Below, in pieces: positions 15,224-22,673 of a stretch of 50,134 nt of DNA. Location: positions 1 through 50,134 of the forward strand of contig JBOFEZ010000078.1 of assembly GCA_051648365.1 (NCBI GenBank), in the 5' to 3' direction. The notes below the pieces were generated by a model. The model was not told the DNA's origin. It saw only the letters and a list, made by a program, of their open reading frames with translations, and searched no databases. How positions within the stretch are numbered: the stretch's first letter is position 1; each line of letters starts with the position of its first letter. This DNA is from JAGNZR01 sp051648365. Its GTDB lineage: Bacteria > Fusobacteriota > Fusobacteriia > Fusobacteriales > Fusobacteriaceae. Position numbers and translations under genes: made by a program.

Positions 15224-16008
15224 AGGAAAAGTCCAATCGAGCTAAAATCTATAAATTGCGAAGCCATTTTTATAGCAACAACTGTTGAAACAATTACAAA
15301 TATAGGTTTTATTATTTTACTTCCTCTTAGAATTGCAAATTGAGCTCCTACTTGAGCTCCTCCAAACATAAATATTGCCATAGAAAGTGCATATACATAA
15401 TTAACTTTTCCTAACATAATAAAAGTTATCACACTGGCTATATTACTTGAAAGATTAAGGATTTTTGAATTCCCGCTCGCATTAATAAAATCATATTTAA
15501 AGATTCTTATTAACAAAAATATAAGAAATGATCCTGTTCCAGGTCCAAAGAAACCATCGTAGAATCCTAAGGCAAAAGCCATCAGTATCCCTTTTTTTAT
15601 ATTGCCACTATCCAATCCTGTAAAATCATCCCTATCACCCATATTTTTGTTGTACAGGGTATACACAATAGTAAATATAAGTAATCCTAAAGCTATGGGG
15701 TAGAGATATTTGGAGTCTATAAGAAGCACTGTTTTTGCTCCTGCTACTGCACCTATAAAAGAAAACGGCACTAGATATTTCTGAAGCTGAAGGTTTACTT
15801 TTCCAGCTTTCCAAAATTTTAGACTGCTAGATATAGATGAAAAAGAAGCTGCGACTTTATTGGTACCCAAAGCTATATGAGGTGGTATTCCTGCTGCCAT
15901 ATATGCTGGCAAACTTATGAGTCCTCCTCCTCCAGCTATCGAGTCAATAAATGCTGCGATAAAACATGCTAACCCTAACCATAGAAAAGTTGTTAAAGTG
16001 AACTCCAT
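15214..16008 (-). CDS. TauE/SafE-family membrane transporter
   Basis: A 264-residue protein with about eight membrane segments. The family signature near the N-terminus is DSIAGGGGLISLPAYMAAG followed by ALGTNKVAA; the second repeat is FALGFYDGFFGPGTGSFL. TauE/SafE proteins are thought to move sulfonates, sulfoacetate or related organic anions. GGGGGAG precedes the ATG. It overlaps the MATE gene by 10 nt, forming a two-gene operon; whether they share a substrate is not evident. Confidence 0.9.
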   Translation of the reverse strand: MEFTLTTFLWLGLACFIAAFIDSIAGGGGLISLPAYMAAGIPPHIALGTNKVAASFSSISSSLKFWKAGKVNLQLQKYLVPFSFIGAVAGAKTVLLIDSKYLYPIALGLLIFTIVYTLYNKNMGDRDDFTGLDSGNIKKGILMAFALGFYDGFFGPGTGSFLIFLLIRIFKYDFINASGNSKILNLSSNIASVITFIMLGKVNYVYALSMAIFMFGGAQVGAQFAILRGSKIIKPIFVIVSTVVAIKMASQFIDFSSIGLFLWK

Positions 16009-16049
16009 AATCTCCCCCTGAATGTTTTTTACATATACCTTGAGTTTTT

Positions 16050-16058
16050 ATTATATCA
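16050..16058 (-). promoter_or_regulatory. Extended -10 promoter of the TauE-MATE pair
   Basis: Minus-strand TGATATAAT, a perfect extended -10; no clear -35. Predicted start near 16043, leader about 35 nt. Confidence 0.5.
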
Positions 16059-16101
16059 TATTCTACCTAATATTTTTACTATTTTTTTCTTTTTTTTTAA
16101 C

Positions 16102-16144
16102 AAAAAAAAGGTGGACTTTGAACATTTTCAGTACAAAGTTCACC
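16102..16144 (-). terminator. Terminator after mnmG
   Basis: Minus-strand stem GGTGAACTTTG/CAAAGTCCACC with one mismatch, then TTTTTTTT. Lies about 70 nt after the mnmG stop. Confidence 0.85.
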
Positions 16145-16213
16145 CTGTTTCTAATGCTAGATTAATCAAAAAAATAATAAAAATATATTTTATGAATTCT
16201 CTATATTATATCT

Positions 16214-18061
16214 CTACCTTCTCAGATGAGCAATTATAAGAGCTATATCGTTCCCTGTTACTCCACTTATTCTAGATGCTTCTCCTATAGAAAAGGGTTT
16301 TACCTCTTCTAAACCTGATTTTGCTATATTGGATAGTCCTCTTATAACGGAATAATCGGTATCTGAATCTATTTTCATGTCTTCAAGTTTTTTAAAACGT
16401 TCTATCTGTTCCTGTTCACGTTCTATGAATACCTCATATTTTACAAGGGTTTCTATCTGATTGCTTATAAATTGAGGTAGCTCTTCTATATCCATAACCG
16501 TTGCAAGGTCTCTATAGCTTACATTTTTAAACTTCAGTATTTCAGAAGCCTTTACTCCTTTCGTCAGTCTCTGTTCTTCTCCCACTGAAATTAGGATTTT
16601 GTTGGCATCAGACATAGGTACTGAAATCTCTTTTAATCTTGCTATCTCTCTTCCTATTATTTCTATAGCCTTCTCCATAACTGCCAGTCTTTCTTCTGAA
16701 ACCAAACCTATTTCACGGGTTACTTCATAAAGCCTCATAAAGGCATTGTCAAATCTCAAAGTAAGTCGATATTCTGCACGAGATGGAAGAACTCTATATG
16801 GTTCTGGAGTTTTTTTGTGAATAAGATCATCCACCATTACTCCCATATATCCCTGACTACGATCTATAACTATCGGATCTCTTCCTTCCGTTTTTCTTGC
16901 AGCATTTACACCTGCAAGAAAGCCTTGTGAAGCAGCTTCTTCATATCCTGAAGTTCCATTTATCTGACCTGCCATAAAGAGATTTGAAACTTTTTTGGAT
17001 TCCAAACTTGGGTAAAGTTGTGATGCTGGTGCGTAATCGTATTCTACAGCGTATCCATATCTCATTATTTTAGCGTTTTCAAGCCCTGTGATAGTTTTTA
17101 GCATCTCATCCTGGACAAAGGGAGGCATCGCTGTTGTAAGCCCATTTACATAGAGCTCATTCGATTCTGCCGATTCTAGCTCAAGAAATATCTGATGCTT
17201 AAATTTCTCTGGAAAATTCAAGACCTTTCTGTCTAGAGATGGGCAGTGTCTAGGACCATGAGTTTCTATTATTCCACTCACTATCGGAGAATATTTTAGA
17301 AGTTCCTTTGTTCTCTCTATTGTTTTCTCTGTTGTGTGAGTAAGCCATGTAGGAACCACTGGATTTTTTCCTTTTTCTGTGAAAATTGAGAAATATGTAG
17401 GATTTTCCTCGCCATAAAGCTCTTGCATAACCGAAAAATCTACTGTACGCTTGTCTATTCTTGGAGGAGTTGCTGTCTGGTATCTCTCGATATTTATCCC
17501 GTTTTCTCTTAAAGAATCTGAAAGTTTTTCTGCTGAATCCTCACCCTGTCTTCCGGCAGGATATTTAATATCTCCTATAACTATTCTTCCCTTCAGAAAT
17601 GTTCCTGTGCATAGTATCACGGCATCTGCAAAGTACTCTCTATTAAGAGATGAACGAACTCCTATACATTTTTTATTATCAACTACAAGATCATCTATAC
17701 ATTCCTGAATTACATCCAGATTTTCTGTGTTCTCTATTATCTCTTTCATTTTTACACGGTAGTGATATTTGTCAGCTTGTCCTCTTGTTATACGAGCTGC
17801 TGGTCCTTTGCTTGTGTTTAGGTGTTTTAACTGAAGGTTAAAGTTGTCCGTATGACGCCCCATCTCTCCACCCAGGATATCTATCTCTGCCACTAGATTA
17901 CTTTTTCCTGGTCCACCTATTGAAGGATTACATGACATCATCCCTATGTTATCCAGGTAAAGGGTAAAAAGTGCAGTTTTCCTTCCAAGCCTTGCTGAAG
18001 CCAAAGCAGCTTCCACACCCGCATGCCCTGCTCCTACAACTATAACATCATATCTATTCAT
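16214..18061 (-). CDS. mnmG: tRNA 5-carboxymethylaminomethyluridine synthesis enzyme MnmG (GidA)
   Basis: A 615-residue FAD protein that with MnmE modifies the wobble uridine of tRNAs reading NNA/NNG codons. FAD-binding VGAGHAGVEAALASARLG at residues 9-26, the MSCNPSIGGPGKSNLVAEID motif (about 42-61), LCTGTFLKGRI, and FMAGQINGTSGYEEAASQGFLAG (about 370-392), then the MnmE- and tRNA-binding helical C-terminus. GGAGAGGATT precedes the ATG. Transcribed in the same direction as its partner mnmE but separated by a terminator. Confidence 0.97.
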   Translation of the reverse strand: MNRYDVIVVGAGHAGVEAALASARLGRKTALFTLYLDNIGMMSCNPSIGGPGKSNLVAEIDILGGEMGRHTDNFNLQLKHLNTSKGPAARITRGQADKYHYRVKMKEIIENTENLDVIQECIDDLVVDNKKCIGVRSSLNREYFADAVILCTGTFLKGRIVIGDIKYPAGRQGEDSAEKLSDSLRENGINIERYQTATPPRIDKRTVDFSVMQELYGEENPTYFSIFTEKGKNPVVPTWLTHTTEKTIERTKELLKYSPIVSGIIETHGPRHCPSLDRKVLNFPEKFKHQIFLELESAESNELYVNGLTTAMPPFVQDEMLKTITGLENAKIMRYGYAVEYDYAPASQLYPSLESKKVSNLFMAGQINGTSGYEEAASQGFLAGVNAARKTEGRDPIVIDRSQGYMGVMVDDLIHKKTPEPYRVLPSRAEYRLTLRFDNAFMRLYEVTREIGLVSEERLAVMEKAIEIIGREIARLKEISVPMSDANKILISVGEEQRLTKGVKASEILKFKNVSYRDLATVMDIEELPQFISNQIETLVKYEVFIEREQEQIERFKKLEDMKIDSDTDYSVIRGLSNIAKSGLEEVKPFSIGEASRISGVTGNDIALIIAHLRR

Positions 18062-18191
18062 AATCCTCTCCTATTCATATAAAAATTCCTAAATATATTT
18101 TTTTATTTATGTTCGTATACATTTTTCAAAAAAAAATTGCTATCTTTTAATAATATACCAGTTTAGAAAAAAAATCAACAGATTTTTACAA

Positions 18192-18227
18192 TAAAAAACA
18201 CTTGAAAAATTCCTTTTTCAAGTGTTT
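18192..18227 (-). terminator. Terminator after mnmE
   Basis: Perfect 14-bp stem AAACACTTGAAAAA/TTTTTCAAGTGTTT with a 4-nt loop, then TTTTATTG on the minus strand. It ends the rpmH-to-mnmE cluster. Confidence 0.88.
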
Positions 18228-18232
18228 CATTT

Positions 18233-19600
18233 TTATTTTCCTACACAGAAATTTTTAAAGATATGATCTAAAAGGTCTTCACTACTTATCTCTCCTGTAA
18301 CTTCTGAAAGAGAATCCATTGCTTCTTTCAAATCTACGGCCATAAGGTCCATAGGCAGTCCTGTGTTAATAGTTTCAAAAATACTGTCTACAGCATCTTT
18401 TGTTTTTTCCAGAGCTGATTTATGTCTCACATTGGTAATTACAACTTTCTGTGAACTATCTTCTAGCTCTCCTTTTACAACATAAGAGTATATTTTCTCT
18501 TCCATCTCATCTATTCCAAGGTTATCTTTAGCAGATATTTCTATCCAGTTTTTAACCTTAGTAAGAGGAGCTGTATCAATTACTCTTTCCATATCTATCT
18601 TATTCAAAATTCCTATTACATTTTCAGCTTTTATCTTTTCATGAATTTTAAGATCTTCATCTTCTAAAGGTCTTGAACCATCTACTACAAAAAGTATTAG
18701 GTCAGCTTTTTCTAAAAGTTCTTTAGATTTTTCAACTCCTATAGTTTCAACGATATCATCAGTTTTTCTGATTCCAGCAGTATCTACAAGTACAAGAGGA
18801 ATTCCTTTAAGATTGATAACCTCTTCAATTATATCCCTTGTGGTTCCAGGAACATGAGTAACTATAGCACGTTCCTCACGGAGAACTGAGTTCAGAAGAC
18901 TAGACTTTCCAACATTGGGTTTTCCAACTATAGCAGTCTTTATTCCCTCTTTTATCATTTTCCCTTTATCATATGAAGCTATAAGCTTAGTTGCAGTATC
19001 TTTTACTACTTGAAGATTATCTACTAGATTATCAGGTAACGGATCATCGATTCCCTCTTCAGGATAATCCAATACAACATTTATATGAGCCGCAACATCC
19101 AGAAGAAGTTTTTTCAAGTGTGCTATCTGTTCACGGAGATCCCCTCTCAACTGGTTAAGAGATAAAGATACACTTTTCTCTGTTTTTCCATGAATAAGAT
19201 CCATGACAGCCTCAGCCTGGGTAAGATCTATTCTTCCGTTTAGGAAAGCTCTTCTTGTAAATTCTCCCATCTCAGCATGACGTGCACCATGTCTTAAAAC
19301 TGTTTCCAAAACCTTTTCAGTGATAACAAAACCACCGTGACAGTTTATTTCAACAATATCTTCTTTTGTATAAGTTTTTGGTCCCTTTAATATTGATACT
19401 AAAACCTCATCAACCAATTCATCATCATTGTAGATATGTCCATAGTTGATGGTAAAACTTTTTAACTCATCTACACCTTTTCCAGATTTTGGCACAAAGA
19501 TTTTTTTTAGAATTTCTAAAGACTGTGCTCCTGACATTCTTACAATTCCTATTCCACCTTCACCTCTTGGGGTTGAGATGGCTGCAATAGTATCAAACAT
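18233..19600 (-). CDS. mnmE: tRNA modification GTPase MnmE (TrmE)
   Basis: A 455-residue GTPase, partner of MnmG. N-terminal folate-binding domain (TIAAISTPRGEGGIGIVRMSG), helical domain, then the G domain at about residues 215-375: GKPNVGKSSLLNS (G1), GTTRD (G2), DTAGIRKT (G3), NKID (G4), SAK (G5). The invariant C-terminal FCVGK, with the Cys important for catalysis, is present. GAGGAG precedes the ATG, which is 3 nt after the jag stop. Last gene of the rpmH-rnpA-yidD-yidC-jag-mnmE cluster, a widely conserved origin-proximal order. Confidence 0.97.
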   Translation of the reverse strand: MFDTIAAISTPRGEGGIGIVRMSGAQSLEILKKIFVPKSGKGVDELKSFTINYGHIYNDDELVDEVLVSILKGPKTYTKEDIVEINCHGGFVITEKVLETVLRHGARHAEMGEFTRRAFLNGRIDLTQAEAVMDLIHGKTEKSVSLSLNQLRGDLREQIAHLKKLLLDVAAHINVVLDYPEEGIDDPLPDNLVDNLQVVKDTATKLIASYDKGKMIKEGIKTAIVGKPNVGKSSLLNSVLREERAIVTHVPGTTRDIIEEVINLKGIPLVLVDTAGIRKTDDIVETIGVEKSKELLEKADLILFVVDGSRPLEDEDLKIHEKIKAENVIGILNKIDMERVIDTAPLTKVKNWIEISAKDNLGIDEMEEKIYSYVVKGELEDSSQKVVITNVRHKSALEKTKDAVDSIFETINTGLPMDLMAVDLKEAMDSLSEVTGEISSEDLLDHIFKNFCVGK

Positions 19601-19603
19601 AAA

Positions 19604-20452
19604 TTACTCCTCGGTATTAACCTCTGTTTTTACTCTGCTGCTAACTTTTGCGTTTTCAGCCTTTTTTTTCTTTATAACTATATATCTCTTAGGATCTGCA
19701 CCTTCACTGAAAGTGTCCAATCCTTCGAACCTGTTTATAACCTCATGGATTATTTTTCTCTCTTTTGGAGGCATTGGATTAAGTCTTATTGTTTTTCCAG
19801 TAGAAAGAGCTTTTTTAGCCATCTTTCTTCCTAATTCACGTAGAGTTTCTTTTCTTTTCTCCTTAAATCCTTCTACATCTAATTCGATTTTACAATCTTT
19901 TAATATGCAGTTAAGAAGATATTCAAAACTATTGAGAGTTTTTCCTTTTTTTCCGATTATAATCCCATTATCATCACCAAAAAGATTTACAACATAGAAT
20001 TTTCCCTCTCTAGTTCCCATTTCAGCATCTAAATTCAGATCCATGTGCTTTAGAAGTTCTCTTGTTTTCTCAAGAATTATAGTTTCTTTATCTATTCTAG
20101 ATTGTTTCTTTGGAAATTCTTTTTTAGGAATTTCAATTTTTATATCTTCTTGAATCTCTTTTTTTATATTTTCTACAACTGTTTTTGTTTTCTCTTTTAT
20201 GTCTTTTTCTATAACCTTTTCTGCCTTTTTTTCTTCGACTTCTATAGGTTCAACAACTATTTTTTTCTCCTTAAGAGTTTTATCAACAGTTACAACATAA
20301 ACTCCTTCTTTGTTGAAAAGACCTAAAAATGATCTGCTTTTAACTTTTTCTTCTACACTTACAACTTGCTCAGGAGTAGCGTCTAAAATCTTAAGAGCTC
20401 TTTGAACAGCTGCTTCTTTTGACATAGATTTTATTTCGATTAAGTTCTGCAT
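19604..20452 (-). CDS. jag: RNA-binding protein Jag / KhpB (EloR)
   Basis: A 282-residue protein with three parts: Jag_N domain (residues 1-55, EEKVKSRSFLGLFNKEGVYVV), a long Lys/Glu-rich linker, then a KH domain with GDDNGIIIGKKGKTLNSFEYLL (about 158-179) and an R3H domain ending in RLNPMPPKERKIIHEVINRF. KhpB/EloR pairs with KhpA and influences cell elongation and mRNA fate in Gram-positive bacteria. The ATG is 1 nt after the yidC stop, with GGAGAG inside yidC about 13 nt upstream, so translation is coupled. Confidence 0.93.
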   Translation of the reverse strand: MQNLIEIKSMSKEAAVQRALKILDATPEQVVSVEEKVKSRSFLGLFNKEGVYVVTVDKTLKEKKIVVEPIEVEEKKAEKVIEKDIKEKTKTVVENIKKEIQEDIKIEIPKKEFPKKQSRIDKETIILEKTRELLKHMDLNLDAEMGTREGKFYVVNLFGDDNGIIIGKKGKTLNSFEYLLNCILKDCKIELDVEGFKEKRKETLRELGRKMAKKALSTGKTIRLNPMPPKERKIIHEVINRFEGLDTFSEGADPKRYIVIKKKKAENAKVSSRVKTEVNTEE

Positions 20453-20453
20453 C

Positions 20454-21098
20454 TTAGTTTTTCTTCTCTCCTTTTTTAATTATCCAATATTGTTGAATAA
20501 TACCTGCTAAAGATGAAACTACCCAATAAACTTGAAGTCCGGCAGGCATTTTATAAGATATAAACACCATCATAATAGGGAACATATACATCATATTTTT
20601 CATCTGAGGATTTGAATCTCCAGAACCAGTTAACTTCTGTTGGAAGAACGAAAGAATTCCGTTTAATACTGGAAGTATATAAAATTGATCTGGCACATTC
20701 ATAGTCATCCAAAGAAATTTAATATTTCCAGGTATCTCTGGAAGATATACAAAGTTTCCTGTTGCATCTACTCTTAATATTCCAAATAGAGCAAATAAAA
20801 TCGGCATTTGAATAATAAGAGGTAAACAACCTGCAGCTGGATTTATTTTTTTCTCCTGATACAGTTCCATTGTTTTTTGATTTATCATTTTTGCGTCATC
20901 TTTATATTTAGTTTTAATAGAATCTATTTCTGGTTGTATATCCTTCATAGATCTCATTGATTTATCTTGCTTTAAAGTTAAGGGAAGTGTTACCAGTTTT
21001 ACAAGAACTGTAATTCCTATTATTGCTAATCCAAAATTCCCCGTTACGCTGTATAATTCATTTAGAACTCCAGCAAATATTTTATACAAAAATTCCAT
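20454..21098 (-). CDS. yidC: Membrane protein insertase YidC/Oxa1
   Basis: A 214-residue short-form insertase with five hydrophobic segments and no large periplasmic domain, resembling Gram-positive YidC more than E. coli YidC. NPAAGCLPLIIQMPILFALF (about residues 85-104) and FPIMMVFISYKMPAGLQVYWV are diagnostic. The hydrophilic-groove Arg of B. subtilis SpoIIIJ (R73) and E. coli YidC (R366) aligns with Lys34 here, in VLVKLVTLPLTLKQ. The strand GGAGGAG precedes the ATG. It has no lipobox signal peptide; the first segment probably anchors it. Works with YidD upstream and Jag downstream. Confidence 0.94.
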   Translation of the reverse strand: MEFLYKIFAGVLNELYSVTGNFGLAIIGITVLVKLVTLPLTLKQDKSMRSMKDIQPEIDSIKTKYKDDAKMINQKTMELYQEKKINPAAGCLPLIIQMPILFALFGILRVDATGNFVYLPEIPGNIKFLWMTMNVPDQFYILPVLNGILSFFQQKLTGSGDSNPQMKNMMYMFPIMMVFISYKMPAGLQVYWVVSSLAGIIQQYWIIKKGEKKN

Positions 21099-21148
21099 TT
21101 TTCCTTTTCTCCTCCACTTTAACTTTATTATATTCCCTGTATTAAGGA

Positions 21149-21358
21149 TCAGTTCAAAGGATCATAACCTCCTGAATGGAAGGGATGACATTTCATTATT
21201 CTCCTTAATCCGAGATATCCCCCTTTAAAAACACCATATTTATCTATAGCTTCAGCAGTATAGGACGAACAACTAGGATAAAATCTGCATTTTTTCCCTA
21301 ATAGTGGGGAAATAAAATTCTGATATATCTTTATTAATGATAATATGATTATCTTCAT
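21149..21358 (-). CDS. yidD: Membrane protein insertion efficiency factor YidD
   Basis: A 69-residue protein with the family hallmarks: ILSLIKIYQNFISPLLGKKCRFYPSCSSY, AIDKYGVFKGGYLGLRRIMKCHPF and a closing GGYDPL. It is amphipathic, membrane-associated, and helps YidC insert proteins. Its ATG overlaps the rnpA stop as ATGA, with no SD of its own, so translation depends on rnpA. Confidence 0.95.
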   Translation of the reverse strand: MKIIILSLIKIYQNFISPLLGKKCRFYPSCSSYTAEAIDKYGVFKGGYLGLRRIMKCHPFHSGGYDPLN

Positions 21359-21720
21359 CTGCTATCTTTTTCTACTTTTAGCCCTGCTCTTTTTAAAACT
21401 TTATCTAAATCTTTTTCAATATCTTTAAATCCTATTAGTGATACGTTTTCTCCAGCTTTACGTTTAGCTACACAGATAATGTCATATCCTTTTTTTAATT
21501 CAAAACTCTTTTCCCTAAAATATTCTTTAAATAATCTTTTTAATCTATTTCTACAGACTGCATTTCCAGTTTTTTTACTTGCCACAAATCCAAATCTGTT
21601 TACATTTTCCTCATTTTTTTTAAAAAAAATTAGAGAGTAATAACCAAATTCTTTTTTTCCAAAGTTATAGATTATTTGAAACTCTCTATCTTTTTTTAAA
21701 CTACTATTAGTATTAATCAT
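21355..21720 (-). CDS. rnpA: Ribonuclease P protein component
   Basis: A 121-residue basic protein that assists the RNase P RNA in tRNA 5' maturation. Conserved GFVASKKTGNAVCRNRLKRLFKEYFR (about residues 39-64) carries the RNR motif, and YDIICVAKRKAGE the second core strand. The ATG at 21720 (MINTNSSLKKDREFQIIYN) follows AAGGAG by 6 nt. An open frame extends to 21843, but it crosses the rpmH terminator and rpmH itself in another frame, so the longer version is not real. Confidence 0.95.
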   Translation of the reverse strand: MINTNSSLKKDREFQIIYNFGKKEFGYYSLIFFKKNEENVNRFGFVASKKTGNAVCRNRLKRLFKEYFREKSFELKKGYDIICVAKRKAGENVSLIGFKDIEKDLDKVLKRAGLKVEKDSR

Positions 21721-21756
21721 TAAAAACTCCTTATTCCCGCAAGTTAGTTCCTTAAG

Positions 21757-21786
21757 AAAAACCCGGTGAATGATGCACCGGGTTTT
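21757..21786 (-). terminator. Terminator/attenuator between rpmH and rnpA
   Basis: Stem AAAACCCGGTG/CACCGGGTTTT with a 7-nt loop, then TTTTTCTTAAGG on the minus strand. It starts at the rpmH stop codon. With no clear promoter for rnpA, it probably lets only part of the transcription through, keeping ribosomal protein output above rnpA. Confidence 0.85.
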
Positions 21787-21919
21787 ATGCTGATAATACT
21801 GCTCTTCCTCTGTCTCTTCTTCTCTTAAGTACTTTTCTACCATTCTTAGTAGCCATTCTTGATCTGAATCCGTGATCTTTTTTTCTCTTTCTGTTGTTAG
21901 GTTGGAATGTTCTTTTCAC
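21785..21919 (-). CDS. rpmH: 50S ribosomal protein L34
   Basis: A 44-residue, strongly basic protein from my own translation: MKRTFQPNNRKRKKDHGF, then RSRMATKNGRKVLKRRR and a C-terminal GRAVLSA, diagnostic for L34. The start is GTG at 21919. The 9-nt SD AGGAGGTGA includes an earlier in-frame GTG, which is too close to the SD to be used. It is the origin-proximal gene of the leftward operon and the last before the intergenic origin region. Normal length. Confidence 0.95.
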   Translation of the reverse strand: MKRTFQPNNRKRKKDHGFRSRMATKNGRKVLKRRRDRGRAVLSA

Positions 21920-21962
21920 TGTTCTGGTCACCTCCTAGATATTACATGTATTTCAGATTAGT

Positions 21963-21991
21963 ATTTTATATGAATATTGCAACTTTGTCAA
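21963..21991 (-). promoter_or_regulatory. Promoter of the rpmH operon
   Basis: Minus-strand TTGACA (21986-21991), 17-bp spacer, TAAAAT (21963-21968). Predicted start near 21956, a leader of about 37 nt. Near-consensus, as expected for a ribosomal protein gene. Confidence 0.82.
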
Positions 21992-22220
21992 GAAAAAAAT
22001 ATTAATAGGTGTAAAATTTACATATTTTCATAGATTTTATAGGAGTTTCATCTTCCAAAATTTTTTTAAAAAAGAAAATCAAAAATAAAACAACAATTTT
22101 TTCTCATTAGTATGTTTTATGTTAATATGTTTGATGTACAGACGAAACCTAAAAAAACAAAAGAAGAAAATCTAGTAATATCAATTAAAAAAAGAGGTTG
22201 AAAAACTTTTTTTTATTTTT

Positions 22221-22257
22221 GATAGCATACACAACAGAAATCTTAATGTTTTCAATG
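22221..22257 (+). repeat. Iteron-like repeat 1 (degenerate)
   Basis: GATAGCATACACAA followed by CTTAATGTTTTCAAT; the second block (15 bp) is identical in repeat 2. It keeps the internal spacing of the other copies, but its 5' side is diverged. Confidence 0.5.
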
Positions 22258-22325
22258 TTTTTTAAGTTTTGTAAAATTAATTGAATAAAAAAGCTGAGGA
22301 ATTTCAAGGATTTTTTAAAAAAAAA

Positions 22326-22370
22326 ATTATTATTGTGCATATACAAAAAGAAAACTTAATGTTTTCAATA
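22326..22370 (+). repeat. Iteron-like repeat 2
   Basis: Its first 23 bp (ATTATTATTGTGCATATACA plus AAA) recur exactly at 22444-22466; its second half, CTTAATGTTTTCAAT, recurs in repeat 1. Contains ATATGCACA on the minus strand, one mismatch from a DnaA box. Confidence 0.65.
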
Positions 22371-22443
22371 GAATTTAATTAAATTATAAAAGAGAATAAT
22401 TATTAAAACCCTTATGGATTGGGGATTTGTGCTGTTTATCATT

Positions 22444-22490
22444 ATTATTATTGTGCATATACAAAACAAAAAAAGAGATATTTTCTACAA
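22444..22490 (+). repeat. Iteron-like repeat 3
   Basis: Starts with the same 23 bp as repeat 2, 118 bp further on. The second half is degenerate (GATATTTTCTACA). Confidence 0.65.
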
Positions 22491-22579
22491 TTTCATTTTA
22501 TTAAAATAATGTAATCTTAGTTTTTTCAAGGGTTTGAGCAAACAAACAATAACCTAATATAACAAAATTTTAAAAATAA

Positions 22580-22626
22580 ATTATTATTGATAATATACAG
22601 AACTTGAAGTATAATATTCTCAATAG
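22580..22626 (+). repeat. Iteron-like repeat 4, overlapping the rep promoter
   Basis: ATTATTATTGATAATATACAG followed by TATAATATTCTCAATAG. It matches the repeat pattern at both ends and contains the -35 and -10 boxes of the downstream gene, so a protein binding the repeats could repress its own transcription. Confidence 0.55.
22587..22615 (+). promoter_or_regulatory. Promoter of the Rep-like initiator gene
   Basis: TTGATA (22587-22592), 17-bp spacer, TATAAT (22610-22615). Predicted start near 22622, about 52 nt before the ATG. Confidence 0.7.
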
Positions 22627-22673
22627 TCAAATATCTTATTAATATCCATATACATTTTATTTTGAGGTGGGAA

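Larger units (their letters stand above)
21992..22673. other. Putative chromosomal origin region (oriC)
   Basis: Extremely AT-rich intergenic DNA at the switch from leftward to rightward genes, flanked by rpmH and the recF-gyrB-gyrA cluster, the classic oriC neighbourhood. It contains long A and T runs, four degenerate repeats at about 115-135-bp spacing and a promoter for the rightward gene. No TTATCCACA or its complement was found; the closest sites are two ATATGCACA (one mismatch to TTATNCACA), one in each of two repeats. No ORF of note. Origin function is inferred from position and strand switch. Confidence 0.7.

Noticed and set aside
19446..19997. 183-codon plus-strand open frame
   Set aside because: It lies antisense across mnmE and jag, both certain genes, and has a hydrophobic, low-complexity shadow composition without an SD.
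21721..21843. N-terminal extension of rnpA
   Set aside because: It crosses the rpmH terminator and reads rpmH in another frame; the ATG at 21720 has AAGGAG.
22200..22330. Possible divergent small genes in the origin gap
   Set aside because: Only very short A/T-run frames without SD sequences; nothing coding can be supported.
22221..22626. Repeats considered as a CRISPR array
   Set aside because: Only four degenerate copies at 114-136-bp spacing, no uniform spacers and no cas genes.
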